DNA of 64,000 nucleotides from Pagrus major (Eukaryota > Chordata > Actinopteri > Spariformes > Sparidae), in contig NC_133223.1 in assembly GCF_040436345.1 (NCBI RefSeq), forward strand, positions 13,707,613-13,771,612. The letters are read 5' to 3'. Below, piece after piece: positions 33,491 to 48,400 of this stretch. Under the pieces are notes generated by a model that worked only from the letters and a program-made list of their open reading frames with translations, had not been told where the DNA came from and searched no databases. Every line of letters starts with the position of its first letter. Within the stretch, counting starts at the first letter, position 1. The translations under genes were made by a program, and so were the position numbers.

Positions 33491-36400
33491 CTGTCAAGAC
33501 AACACATATGACATAAAGATACTACCATTCTACATGTTGCAGATATATAAATGTATTGATACAACAATTGGAAGTCAGATATTGGCTGAAAGTATATGAA
33601 ATTATCAAAAATTACATTTGCTGCTGAGGAACTAGTAGTAAATATTTATTTCAACCTGCTTGAGCTCATTTTTGCTCAAAAACAATCTTTGTTATCTTAA
33701 ATTAATATTTATCTGGATTGCCACTGAAAAGTAAAACAAAATCTGCAGATTCTGTTTGAGTCTGCTGATCACAGATACTATACTGGTATATATACTGTAT
33801 ATGTTGGGCCGATAAGTAACAAAAATTACAGTACAGAAAAAACAAATTTATGAGAGCTGTTTAGTTTTCAACTGTAAAATGTTCCATTCAGTAAATACAT
33901 CGGTCACGCTTCTTATGTAATCAAAATGGAGGGATGTTCAAAAATGTTAGTGTTATGCATCAATGTTACAAGAAGAGTTGTGGGCTGATATCAAATATCG
34001 ATATCAGTATTGTCCTCAAAACCTTGTACATAAGGACTTCAACTTTGTATAACTTCTGAAAGGAAGAGTTTAAATCCTTATTATGTAACTTTGAATACTG
34101 ATATCAAGAGAATGTATTAATGATGATTTTAATATTACGGTTGTTAATCCACTAATGTTTAAACATTTCTGTATCAGCTTGCGAGACTAATTCCACTTCT
34201 CAGAATCTCCATGCACTTATCATGAGTCAGAAAATGCTGGGCTTTTATACGTTCATTGTGATGATGAGACACTGACCAGCTGGTGTAACTGATCAGATCT
34301 GCAGCATTGTGACAGTAGGTTTGGAGGTGCGTGTGTGAGCATGTGAGCATTCATCTTATTAACAGTGAGTCTGTCACACGTACCACCGGCTCCCAGCCCA
34401 GCATCATCTTGGCTTTCCGGATGTCAGGTCGTCTCCTCTGTGGGTCGTCCTGGGCCTCTGGAAGGAACTGGATCTGACTTCGGCTCACTGAGTGTGTGTG
34501 TTCATGGACAAGTGCACAGAGAGAACGGTCTTGTTAGTATTCTTCTCCATACTCCTTTATTACTGCTCATGCTCACATAAACAGGTTCATTGGACAGAGA
34601 GGAATCAAGGCAGTTTGATGCGTCTTTGTCAGGATGTTGTGGTGGCTTCATGTGTAGGTGTGCTAACTCTGCCACAGGAACTACTGGGGCTGAAGTGCAA
34701 AAACATGACCACAGGTTTCAGCTGTGGAGATACCACACTGGACCACCATAACTGTGATTGGACAGCTTAGGCAGCTTATTTTTTCTACTACATGATTCTG
34801 ATGTCTGTAGAGATTATTCATAGCAAAAAAAAAAAAATCTTTTTCAGTGGTACAATACCAACTCATAATTAGTTATCTAACAAAGCCACTTCCAGTGCAA
34901 ATTTTGTCATTGCAGTCACTGCCGCTTTCTATCACAGTGAATGGGAGAATGTTAATATGATCACTTTGTGTATACAGCACAGTAACCGTAAGATACAGTT
35001 TGATGATATGAGTCACATCCATCGTTACAACAATAAAAGGTATTCAGTCCTCTTCTGAGATCAATTTAAATTCCAGGACCACCATGACACAGAAGCATAC
35101 TGTAACTCCACTTTGAAAAAGAACAGGTGACACAGAACAGACAAAAGGAAAAATGAAATAGGACAAGAGTTTGCACAGACACAGGATGATATCTTCATCA
35201 ATCTAACACCTTACCGACGAGACTTTTGATAAGTCGAGCAAACTCCAATATGGTGTGTTCCTCCGGGTTCCCCTGCGAACAGATTTCAAAAGCCTCCATC
35301 ACATCAGTGTCAACTTGAGACAAAACATTCAATTAAGACTGGTCTCCATGCGTGGAATTAACTTTCCATTTTCGATTTGACAACCACAGCCGGGTATGAT
35401 GAACTCACCAGATTGACTGGACTGCTGATGTTACTGTTCATCAACAACACCAGGCCGTTCACTAGGTCGCTGGAAAACAAATCAGACACCGAAGCAGACA
35501 CATTAAAATCTTTTTTTATTTTTTATTTGACCATATTTGGACGAGAAGTCTGAACTGGGGAAGATATCCCGATCCGATCTGACTGAAAACTCGAGCAAAT
35601 GCCCCGGTAGCAACCTGTCGGTCACAAACTAGCCACGCCCACAGCGTACTCTGTTTCATCATCTTTTTTAGACTGGGACCATAATTCACAAAATGGACAT
35701 CGTGCTGTATTGTAGAAGACTTGAAAATAACAATTGAGACCATAAACCCGTTAGGAAACTTTTAACTGAGGTAATAAATCAAGTAAGAAGTCGCGTCATT
35801 TTATAAGCTTACATACAATTGGACTTCTTTCTGAAACCAGTGGAGTCACCCCCTGCTGGCTATAAGATAAAATGCATGTTAATAGCACTTCCACATCGGC
35901 TTCACTTTTCAGGTCAGGAAGCTTTGTCCATATATTATACTGTCACTGGTTAGCATGTTAACATTTGCTAATTAGCACAAGACAGCGTACAGCTGAAGCA
36001 ATTGGAACTTGGTCATAAATCAAAGTATTAAAAAATGATGATGGTGCTAGAAAAAATAATCAAGAGATCACCAAAGTTATTACAGTTCATACTGAGTTGT
36101 CAAGACATGTCAGTTAAAGCCAAAAGTATAAACCTGATGTTTTCCCAAGAGGAAAAGTCAGATGATCACCAACGTCTGTAAGATTCATCTTCTGAGGACC
36201 ATAAGTAATAACAATAGTCCTAAACTCCATGGCAATCTATCCACTCATTGACACATTTTAGTCTGGACTAAAGTGATGGACCAACTGACCAACAGACAGA
36301 CCCACACCCAGAGTGTTGTGTTTTTAGACCTTCAAGTCAGCAACAAATATCATAAATTACTGATATCAGAGATAAACTGTAATTATAACCTAGTTGAGAT

Positions 36401-39400
36401 ATCAAAATAACGACTGATTAAATCTCCCATCATGCCTTGGTTTCCAGTTTTTGAATCTGATGTTGCCCACACAGATACATATATAATTCATTAGTACAAT
36501 TCTGTCAATATGTATTAAACCTTGACATTAGCAGGCATGTGCAAACAGAGATAATGATATGACGGGCTACCTCACAGGTCAGGGAATAGTGGATACAGCT
36601 TTACTACAAAAATATAATCCCCAACATCGCACTGTATCCCAGTCAGTTAGTTCTACTCTCTCCCAAATGCCAAATTTGCATTCATGCATATATACATGAT
36701 ACACAGAGATGTATTTTGTCCTTCACATTCATATCAATGAGGCAGGATAAATAACACATACACCTCCCTGTAGAATGCATTACAGCTCAACAGCTGCAAG
36801 AAGTACATCTTCGTGAATGACACTACATTTGAACAGATACACTCCTTATGCATCCTTGAGATCTAACAAATGTGTCAAGTGAATTTCTTTCCTCAAAAAA
36901 CATTTGCAAAGCCATTTTCTCCCCCCACAATGAGATTATGTTTTCACCCATTTCGATTTGTTTCGTTACTTGATTGGTTGGTTTGTCAATATGATTACAC
37001 AGAAACTACTGAATGGATTTCCACAAAACTTGGATGGAGGATGGCTCTCGTCCCAGAACAGACACCATTAACTTTTTAGTGCAGATCCAAATAAAGGGAC
37101 AGATCCAAATACTTTTTTCTCACTTTCTTCAACATTGTGAGATGAAGAGTTTTTTTCTATGCAATACAGTCGCCTGAGCAGATTGCGGCCGTTCTAGACA
37201 ATGCTGGTGTTTCCACCGGCTGTGGGTAATATTTACAATAAACACACTTAAAACAGACAAATAAAGACATAAATACTTAGCTTACTCAACCACAATAGAA
37301 GCACAAAAAAATAAAGTAGAAACGATGAAATAAACACGGTCTGAGCAAGTCAACAACATCAGGCAAGCATGAAGCTCCACTTCTGAAACGCTCCCAGTGG
37401 GATATGAAGTTGCATGGAGGACAGAACAAAATAGCTGCACACGCCAGGTAAAAGACACGTGCATGGTGGAATCAAGGGGTTAGATTAAACCAGATATTCA
37501 TTTTGTTTTGTCTTATAGGCGCCTTTTGGGAGATGCTAAGGGTTAATTTATGACTGAATTTATACTGACTTTAAAGACTGAACAACTACTGATATTTGTG
37601 AGAATTTGTATTTGTCTCATTTAAAATGTAATCATTTAAAAAAAGTATTGTGTGGCTTGAGTTTCCTGCCATGGCTTCAGTGCATTTCTAGATATTAAAC
37701 TGATATTTTTTGCTTCAAAGATAGGTAAAAGTAAATCTCATGAAATCATTCATCACACATAACTCATACTGTCTATACATTGTTTTTGGAATTGAAACAA
37801 ATCACTTTATGTGACTTAGAGACATGACTGGGAGGTCATAAGTATTGGGGCCCCTAGTTTTTTTATTGGCTTTCCAAGTTCACGATTGTGTAGATATTTT
37901 GAGCTACAAATTAATTTGTCAATGCAGAAAAACTGTTTTCTTTTAAATAAATGTTTCATATATTTGTAGTGAATTAATTTGCAGAGATTCGTTTTCACAT
38001 TTTTTTCCATTGATCAGTCAGAGAAAAATAAAATAGAAACTTTTACTGAAATTATGATTAAATAAATGAAATAATCACATAAACAATGAAAATGTCCATG
38101 TGTGATTGAATACTGTTTATAAGCAATGCTTGTTGTGTAACTGAAAGGTGGACCAATGAATAGTAAAAGAAAGTGTTCGTAATGAAGGCTATCATGCGAG
38201 TTTCTGTCTATTGTGTTTGTGATGCCTGCTGCAAATTCAATTTCCCTCGGGATATAAATAAAGCTGAACTGAACTGAACTGAACTGAGTTTACCAAAGTC
38301 ATTTCAGGTTTTCTGAGAGTTTCACTTGAAGGACAGTTTATCAGAAGACCTTGGCTTTTCCCTGCTTACACAACACTAAGATCACACAGCAGCAAGTGAA
38401 TGTTACTAAGAGATATGAGAGCTTCAAAATGATCCATGTCTCTGATGTCTCCTCTTCAAACTGATCAAATTAATCTCATCATCACCTGCACACAAGTCAA
38501 TAAATAATCCTTTAAGTCAACAACATACACACATAGTCTGCTCTTTCAGGCAGAAATGCACATGATGGTATTTAATAATAAACATTAAAGGGTAGAGAAC
38601 AACACTAAAAGGTCAGGTTTACGTTAGCAATCTTACCTTACATACTGAAAGGCTCTTGTTTGGGAACCAGTGCCATACACCTAGAACAACAACAGAAAAC
38701 TGACCATCATTGCTGCATGATACACATGTGCATCACACTAAAAGGTAAATATTTGTTACCTCAACATATTTAAAAAATGAGCAAACTGGCAATAATCATG
38801 TTTAAGTTCATTGAATTTTTGGGGGTTTTACTTCTAAATAAATCTAAATAAAAATTGGAAATTTGTCACGTACAGCACTTCTGGATATTTATTTAAAGTC
38901 TTACATTATTTTCAGCTTTGTGCATCAAAATAAATTGTTTTTACAACACTGAAGTGTCTGACTTTTCAGTTACCATCATGTTCAATCAGAAGAAGAGTGC
39001 CAGTGTTTTTCCATATGCTCTTATATAATACAATCAACAGTGGTAATCAATCACCATCTCACTGAGGCTAACTAAGTAATACTGAAGAAGCTTTAAGTGC
39101 GTACAGTGAGAGGTTCTCCCTGTAGAGCCTGCAGGATGAAGTTGCTGACAACACGTCCATCGTTCATGTGCATTCGAGAGCCAAACGTGTTGAAGATCCT
39201 CGCCACCCTCACCTCCACTCCTTCCTATGAGCAAAGAAAACAAGACAGTGGATGACGTGACTCATTAGTCATTTTGAACTTGTTGTATCTCGGTCTTAAT
39301 GTCGTTCTTTATTATGATTGCTTGTTTTATTATCCTACATTAAAACAAGTAATTTGTATTCATATAGCCCAAAATCACAATCACATTGCCTCAGTGGGCT

Positions 39401-42400
39401 TTACAATCTGTACAGTGAAACACATCCTCTGTCCTAAGACCTTCAATTTGAGTGACAAAAAACTATTGAAAAACTTTTTATGCAAAGAACAGTGTATACC
39501 ATTTTGTAAAAACTGTGTAGTTTATATATTGTATAGTTTTTGTTTTCATTTATAAGGGGGCAAAAAGCCTGCAGGTGCTGTATAAGTGTAAGTATTTCTG
39601 CACATAAAAAAATGATAAAAATTTACATTTTTGCGCCCTTGGAATAATATGTATGCATGAATTAATGACTCATGCACACAAAAATGGCAGCTTATAGCGA
39701 TATAATTCTAAATTGCTTGGCCCCAAGAAATAAGTTATTGAAAGTCAAGATAAATGAGCAACAAAGCAGACAACCTAGAGCTCCCCTTGTGATCAATTAT
39801 TAGCAGCATGTATGAAATTTCTGCTATTGACCATCATGATTTATAAGACATGTAAATGTAGGCATTAAAATATCAGATGCTTAGTATATCAAAGCAGCAC
39901 ATCAGTAATCCATCAGGATTTATTTATCAGCTATGGGGGGAATATAAAACAAGGCTATGCACACCTGTCAATCACTATATCTGAATCTCTGTCAACGTTT
40001 AGCATTCATCAGAAAACCAGTTATATGGTACTCCCTATAATACCCTAACCCTAACACTCAGTAACAGATTAAGCCCTTTATCTCAAACCAGATATTTCTC
40101 CTTCACCCATTTCCGGGCAGAACCATCGACCACTTTATCAAAATCTGTTCTCTTCCCCGATTGCAAGATTCAAATAGCTGATTATGTACTCTGAGCTAAA
40201 AGGTTATGTGTTCCTCTAAGAATATTCGACACTTTCCACCCATCACTTACGATATATGCCATTTATCGCCCCACAGAGGTGTCAAGATTCTCCAAATCCA
40301 AGATTCGATGGGACTTGATTTTATGGTCATGGTTCGATTCAACTTTTTGGCTATACCATTGTTAGACCATTGCATCTGGATTTGTAAAGATATGCAGATC
40401 GTTTGTTTTATGCTCCGACAACTGTCATTTACATTTTCAAATTCTCCTTTACAAAGACATGCAGTATTTTTTATGACAACAGCCTAAGATTGTCCTGGTG
40501 GCTTCGGGTTTGACAAGTTCAAATAATATTCATCAAAAAATAAAGATTCCAGGGTTCAACAAAAAAACAACAAAAGATAGAAGTTCAGCTTGTTTCATAT
40601 CAACCCAACATCCCCAACGCTGTCTGAGTTACATCCAGTACCATTCAGTTGATCGTCGCCGTGTGTTCGTATATTCTTTTTTTTCCTTCAGATGTGTGAG
40701 TGTAGGCGGGTGGAGAGAAAAAAAACTTGGAGAATCACTGATCCTGCTATTGAGATCTACAATTGGAATTAAAAGCTTTAAAATCAAAATCGTGACACCC
40801 CATAAACTTCTAATTTTGATCTTCCTATTAGTCGATCTGTTACTTGTTGCAACAAATGGAATTTTTATTGGATTTTCTGGATCCCTTTTGACATCTGGCA
40901 TTAGAAAAGAGATCAAATGATCCCTTCTGGCAACATTGGCCTATTATACATTTCCTCCCTTTTTGATCAATACAAGTTGTCACAACAGATATAGACCTAG
41001 TCTATAAAGTGTCAAATTTAAACAGTACAGTGATAATTTGCATTGTATGCTCCCTTAGCTTTGAGCCATTCCCTACACAGATCATTAAATGACAAATGCA
41101 TTGTGAGCAGATGTATCAAAGGAAATCAAACTGACCTCTTATAGGCGAGTATGATGATATAGTCTTACATATTTTCCAATAAAGAATTAATTCATGAGGC
41201 CAACGATATCATAGATAATCCCCTCTGATCCCAAAGATCCCAAACTCCTCCTTTTTAAAAGTCCATGGCCTTCATAAATCAGCCTCATTGCATCAATAAA
41301 TGTAGCTTCAGATGGGATGTAGGTCACATAACATGAATAAAAACATGAAAAGTATGTAGAATTTTCCCTTGAAAATGTCGAATAGGAAATTCTACAGACG
41401 CAACATGCAAATATATTCAGTATGTTAGAACAAGGACACAATGAGGACAACGTGATGAAAAGGTCTCGGGAGCTGTGTGTATGTGTGGGCGTGTCCACTG
41501 GTATACTTATACACCAGTGTTCATTTTGGCAGCTATTTTAGATTTAGTCATAGCCATAGTCTTTAAACAAAAATGCCTTAGTTTTAGTCACATTTTAGTC
41601 ATTTTTATCCTTCATAGTTTTAGTCCAGTTTTAGTCATCGCAATTTAAGAACAGAATGAACAATTTGTTCATTTGTTCAATTATTTTCTTGTACTCCTAT
41701 TTAAACATTCTTGAATACTGAGCCAGCACAATTTTGAACAAATAACTGTTATAGAGTATAATGTGATAATAAATCAAATAAACAGTTATTTATGAACATT
41801 TTTAACACGTCTTAACAGCCATGTTCAACAATTACCCATTAGTAACTCTATAATGTTGTGATTGAAATTTTTTAAAACAAATGAAATTATTACTCACAAC
41901 AATATGAAAAAATACAGTGAGCATGAGCATGCTGCAGACTGCAGCATGACTACAGTATATACATACAGACATGGGTTGATAAACGTTACTATTAGTCAGC
42001 TGAATAATCAGCTATGCGTTTATGAATTATGTCTGAAATGGGGAAAGCATCAAGCTGTCTTTCAGAAAATAGCTAAATTAGTAGCTGAATTACTGGATGT
42101 AATTATACTTGAGTCTGAAGTAGTGTTGCTTTCGTCAACGAAAATTATGACTAAATATCGCCGTCAACGAACCTTTATCACGTGACGGAAATGAGACACA
42201 ACGTAAATGGTGGTCATGTGACTAAAACTATAATCAAATATATAATGCAATATTGTTGACGAATAAAAACGGGACTAAATGTGGTTTACAAAATAAAAAC
42301 TCTGCTAAAATATCTTTTCATTTTCGTTGACCAAAACGAGACGAGACGAGACGAAATGTTATTACGTTATTTCGTCTCGCTATTATTATTATTTTGCAAT

Positions 42401-45400
42401 ATTTCTGTTTCCTCAGTCTCAATTCAGGGGCTGCATCAGGTCGCACTGCGCAGACGCAGGCGACGTCGCTTCCTCAATCCCTACTCGCGCGGCATTATTT
42501 AGACGATGCAGCTGCAGTGGGTTAACGTTAACGACAACTCAAGACACAAAGTTAAGTCTGACACAAAGAATTCAGTAGCCTACTATCTGTTATTTGTTCT
42601 TTTCTGTCAACGAATTCCCATCTCATTATATCTCCCTAAGGTCCAAACCATGTATAGTGTTATATCTTGTAATAGTTTTTATGATGCAAAATCTGACTTC
42701 AGTTTACAGGCAATACAAGTCACAGACACACACATTTTATTATGTTATTGTAGCTCGAACATTCAAACACCTTGTTTCTCTTTAAGTTAAACTTGAATGT
42801 AATGTCAATTTTTCTGGCATTGTCATTTGAAGCTATTTTATTTATTTATTTTATTTAAATTTATGTGTGTGTGCTTCTTACATGTTTGGTAGGTAAAATA
42901 AATATGTTGTAAATTCAAATCAGAGCATCTTCTGTGTCTGGAATTGAATGTATTCTTGAGTCTATAAGGTAACAATAACCTTGTTTGACTTGTGAAATGG
43001 GTGACTTAAAGAAAATGTTGGTTTTGTCTATTCTATACTAGGTACTTGTACTATATTAACTGGGTTAAATAGAATTGCATTACTAAAAAGAGACTAAAGT
43101 ACAATTTTCATTGACTAAAACTAGACGAAAATAGTCATGGATAATTCTGACTAAAATAAGACTAAAATGCTCAGACTTTCAGTCGACTGAAACTTGACTA
43201 GACTAAAAGATTATAAACGTGACTAAAACTAATAAAAACTAAAATGACAATTTGACACAAAGACTAGACTAAAACTAAAATTAAAACAGGCTGCCAAAAA
43301 CAACACTAGTCTGAAGGACAGTTTGGATGATGCTTTCACCATGACCGCATAGCTAAAAATTCAGCTGACTAGTGGTTACCAACAGCTATCAACCCATGTT
43401 TGTATAATTGAATTAACTCTGTGTGGGCTCCTGCTAGCATAACATACCTGAGGTAGATGGGGAAATGGGAAGTTAATTTTATTATAAAAGATCTATCTCG
43501 TCATCGTCTCATCTTAGGCATGGAAAAAAGGTTGCTGACCAACATTTTTCGTTTTAGTTAACGAAATTAACACTGTTATACGTGTTATACTGTTAAAGTT
43601 GAAACAACCCATCATGGTATGTGTATAACTTATACACATACCATGATGGGTTGTTTCAACTTTAAAGAATATGTATAAAGTATACATTTATGTTATATTT
43701 CTGAATTAAACTGTAAGACAAAAAAGTTTAGTTTGTGTACTTACATTATACCAAGTTTTCAACAATGTTATAACCCGGAGAAATTAGTAAATTTATTCCA
43801 GTTAAGGGAACTTGGCGCATGAGACTAAACACAACATGAATAAAATGTCTGTGAACATTTCTGCACATAATGTAAAGGGATTTTCTTTGGCAAAGATGGT
43901 TGTTTAACAATGAAAACAACAACTCCCATGATCCCATGTCTTTTGGGGGCTGCTACTACTCGACCCCCGATTCACTAATCAGAGGGTTGGTGGTTTGATC
44001 CCCTTGGCTGCACGTTAAAGTATTCTTGGACAAGATACTGAACCTCAAATTGCTCCCAATTGGTTGTTCCATCTGTGTGTGGGTGTGTGTGTGAATGGTT
44101 GAGAATAGAAATATTGTTGGCCGCTTGGGTTAGGAAGCCAGTCTTTCCCACAGATAGGCTTTACTGGGAGGACTGCCCACGTACATATATTAACAGCTGC
44201 TCAAGTATATTTGGGGACGCATTTTAAAATTTTATAATTTTATAATTTTACTTTTAAATCTGTCTGAATCACGGATGAAAAAAATACCCCGATATGTAAC
44301 TTCCTGGCAACTTTATAAAACGTATTACTGATGAAGAAAGCAGATAATGTTGCTGGGAGAGAGAAACAGAAAGAAGAGAGAAAAGAAATGTGTGGCAACC
44401 CAGTGGGCATGCATAAAGGAGGACAATAAAGCAACATTATGTAATGTTAATGTAGACAAACTTTTAAAGCTATTCTGAAGAAAGATAATTAAGTGCTGTA
44501 TCACTCCTGATGAGCAGGTCGGCAGCTTGCATGGCAGCCTCTGCTATCAGTGTATAAATGTGCATGTGAATGGGTGAATGTGACTGTGCTTTCAAAGAAA
44601 GCGACTATTCAAAGAACCTTGAGTTGTCGGTAGACAAGAAAAGCGCTATTAAAATGCAAGTCCATTTACCATTTTGTTTTGGGATCCCTATCAGCAGATA
44701 TGACATACTGTCTAAGGATCAGCTTAAAGCAGTTTGTCAATGACAACCGTTTGAATATAAAACTAGAATTACCGCATGCGGTTGCAAGCCTCTGCTCACC
44801 AGTCTAGTTGCTGTTCCTGAGCTATGGCGTAGAATAATGACCAGAACGTTTTTTTGCAGAACGTTATGATGTCACAGTAAAGTTGACCTTTGACTTTCTG
44901 GATATAAAATGTCATCACTATATCATTTTATCCTATTAGACACATGTGTAACTATCATATGAATTGTTGAAAAATTGTCCACTGACCACCAAAATCTTAT
45001 CAGATATCAGGTAGACAGATTATTGGCCTGGACGGTTATCTGGACCGATATTCAGCTGTTTTCTGATTATCTGTATTTTTTGTGTCAGATTGCCGATAAA
45101 ATAAACTAATTTAAAAATGCACTACTTTGGCTCTGATGCTGCATTTTTTCTCTATCTGTAATCACCACTCTGTGGTCTCACTCAATGTCCCGCCCACAAT
45201 ACTATCTGATTTGTTACATGTCCAATCATCGCTTATCGGCCTCCTTGATTACTAATAACCGTATCGGTATCAGCCCTGGGAAAAAAAACATATTGTCGAT
45301 CCCTAGTTCACATTAACCTTGACCTTTGACCACCAAAATTGAATCCTTGAGCCCAAGTGGACATCTGTGTCAAATTTAAAGAAATTCCCTCAAGGCGTTC

Positions 45401-48400
45401 TTACAATATCACTTTCACAAGAATGGGACGGACAGCTGGACGGTCAGAGGGACAACCTGAAAACATAATGCCTTCAGCCACGGCCATCACTGGCAAAGCA
45501 ACACAAAAAATAAACCTCCTCCAGTCACTATAATCTTGTTACCTGCCACTAATTGTATTGTTTACCACTACACAATGTGGGGTGTTGCTTGCCATGTAAA
45601 TCCTTTACATCTGTGTTATTGCATCCGATGATCTGTGACTGGCATGCAACCACACTGCCATAGGGTTATTAAATTGTCAATGTCTCGGACACCTCCTGAG
45701 AGACCCATGTCAGAAAAGCCCATTGTAGAAACAATCTGCAAGTTATTTTCTGGTAATTTATGTGTTTTAGTACACAATCATATTGGAGTAAACAATAAAA
45801 AAAAAACATTTTCCAATGCGAGTGACTCAGAGTTCAGACAAAATACCTGGACTCTAAGCTCTGAGGTGAACAAATCTGTAAATTAATATTAATTCTGTAA
45901 ATAACTTGCAACGTGCCCTGTGCATGTGGTTTGTTTCCCAAAAAAAAGTAAAAGAAAATGTCAGCAGTGCGGGATTATTATAAACCTTGGAGAAATGTCT
46001 TGGAGAAAAATAAGCAATTTGCAGACAGAGTGAGTCTCCTCTCTACTAGTGAAGTGATCTCAATGATTGCATCGTGTCAGTTGGAGGAGTCAGAGTCTCC
46101 CTGTTAAAAATGTTTTCTTATAATATCAATACTGTATCAGCTCAATAGGTCTGAATCAGACCTTAACCATGTGGAACATGAAGCCTGTGAAAAATGAGCT
46201 GTGCATGTATGCTATACATGCTAAGTGAACGGGCCTGATACATATTTAATCCACCTTCCATTTTTTATGTTGCTCATCACATTTTCGGGCTGTATCTGCA
46301 GATTGTGAACTTTGATTAACCTGTCACTGAAAACTCACTGATGTTTCTGCCTTCCCAGAAAACACATTTGAACTGAATTTTTGAGTTTCAGTTATTTATA
46401 ACTTTAGTTGCTTTCAAAAGTTGAATGCTAAACCTAAATTGACTCGGTAAGGGATTTGAATGGATTTGATCAAATGTTATCAAATGCCAGCCCTATTTGC
46501 CTAAACGGAAGAAATATTAATCAGAAGAGAAAGATCTGACTGATTTTTTTAATGCCTAAACAAAGTAAGTAAACAAACTCTCTCCATTTTCATGACTGAA
46601 TAAACAAACTGACCTTAAAGGACAACACAATTTTTTTACTTTGTTTTACTTTGTTTATAGTTGGCGGACCCTGCCACCTTTCTAGCTTCAAACAGTGTTC
46701 TGGGGACCTTATTTTCCTCTGAGAACAGCTGGTTTATTCACTAATGGAAAAAATAAATATTACTGAGTTTGTATTGTAACCTCACCGATATTCTAAATAT
46801 TAAAATTCTGAGTTTGAATTTTCTTCTCCGAAACTACATAGTGCTCCTTTAAAACAAGTGAAAACAAATGCATTTGTATACAATGCACCCTTATCCTTTA
46901 TACCCAAATTACTAAACAGTTCTAAAAAGTCATATTAAAGTCAGTTTGCCCCTGACACTGAATATTTACTGTTGAAAAAAGGCATTAACGTGACAGTATT
47001 TCATTAAAACGTGATCTTTTCTAACTCATTTGCACAATTGCCCCTTAAAAAAACATGTTGAGTGTAGCGCAGAATAGTCTGCAATTGTGACACACCATCA
47101 AAGTGTCTTACAACACTTGCTGATTCACCCATTCACTCACACATTCATATACTGATAGCAGAGGCTGCCATTCAAGGTGCTGATCAACATCAGGAGCGAT
47201 ACAGCACTTCCTAACCAAAGTGCCCCACTATTTTTCTATGCTCAAAGATTCACTTACATTGACGGAATAGCCAAAGGGAGCAATTTGGGGTTCAGTATCT
47301 TGCCTGAGGAAACTTGCACTTGCAGCTGGAGCCGGTGATCAAACCACCGACCTTCAGATAAGTGGACAACCCGCTCTACCTCCTACAGCAGCTGCAACAG
47401 ATTTCCCAGGATACTTCCCAGGATACTTCCCAGTTCACTTGCTGTAGACTATAGTTATGAGAGATGTTTTAAAATGCATGGAAGAGCAGCCTGACTCGTT
47501 TGACACAGTGAATGAAAATGTATGAGAGTAACAGTTGTTGTGCCTAACAGGAGAGACACGGGAAAACTAATGAGATATGTGCAGCCTGTCAATTTCCCCT
47601 GGCTTGTTGTCAGATGTTGGCAATCAGGTCTGATAAACAGAATTATGTTTCAGAAAGCAACACCACCAGCATCAGTTCAAACACCAATGCTAACGTTTGC
47701 TACTGTAGCGCCAGCTCACTGTGTTGGCCCAGTGGTATTCTTGTTGTCAATGAAACAACTCTCTGCTCTTTAATTGATGCCATGCCCATTAATGCTTCAT
47801 TATGCTTAATTTAATATGATGTGTTCAATGTCTTTTAACTTCCATTTGGAAAACTGGATTTTTTGTTTTTCCTGTATGTCTGCCATGTGTTACCTACAGT
47901 AGACATCCGTTCACAAGACTTTTCTGTCTGAGATCAAAATAATACAGAAAATAAAAATGCCAAGATCGGCATTGATAAACTCTCATCCGTACACACTGAA
48001 CGTCCATTTTAGTAAAACCGAGTAAGAGGCACCTCAATTAGAGATGCACAATATACATTGACCCATAAATCAAAAAGAACATTTATATTATCAGCTATTT
48101 ATTGGTATCAGTGAAGGTGTGGCTGATACATATCGCTGGACTTAACAAGCATGTCATCTACATACTCTTATATAGTAGGTGGCTGTATGCAAAGGAGAAG
48201 GAGAAGGAGAAGAAGAAGAGAGAAGGAGAAGGAGAAGGAGAAGGAGAAGAAGAGAATATTAAATCACACATCTTTTGCTCACTACAGATAAGCCTTTCGT
48301 ACCCGCAGATGTGCATAAACTACAGGTAATGAAGTACTTTCAAAAATAAAAAAATGTGCAATTATTGGTTATCTTATCTGTTTGGGCCATTAGAAGCATG

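Larger units (their letters stand above)
35470..38636 (-). other. uxs1: uxs1 intron, 3.2 kb
   Basis: Holds the interspersed repeat copy at 35940-36305, the repeat at 36965-37085 and a retrotransposon tail at 38235-38290. The rest is AT-rich with no recognisable gene. Confidence 0.65.

Noticed and set aside
40498..40920. 140-residue open frame on the plus strand
   Set aside because: It lies in a uxs1 intron, shows no recognisable domain, and has low-complexity hydrophobic and basic stretches typical of AT-rich DNA. There is no splice or poly(A) context.
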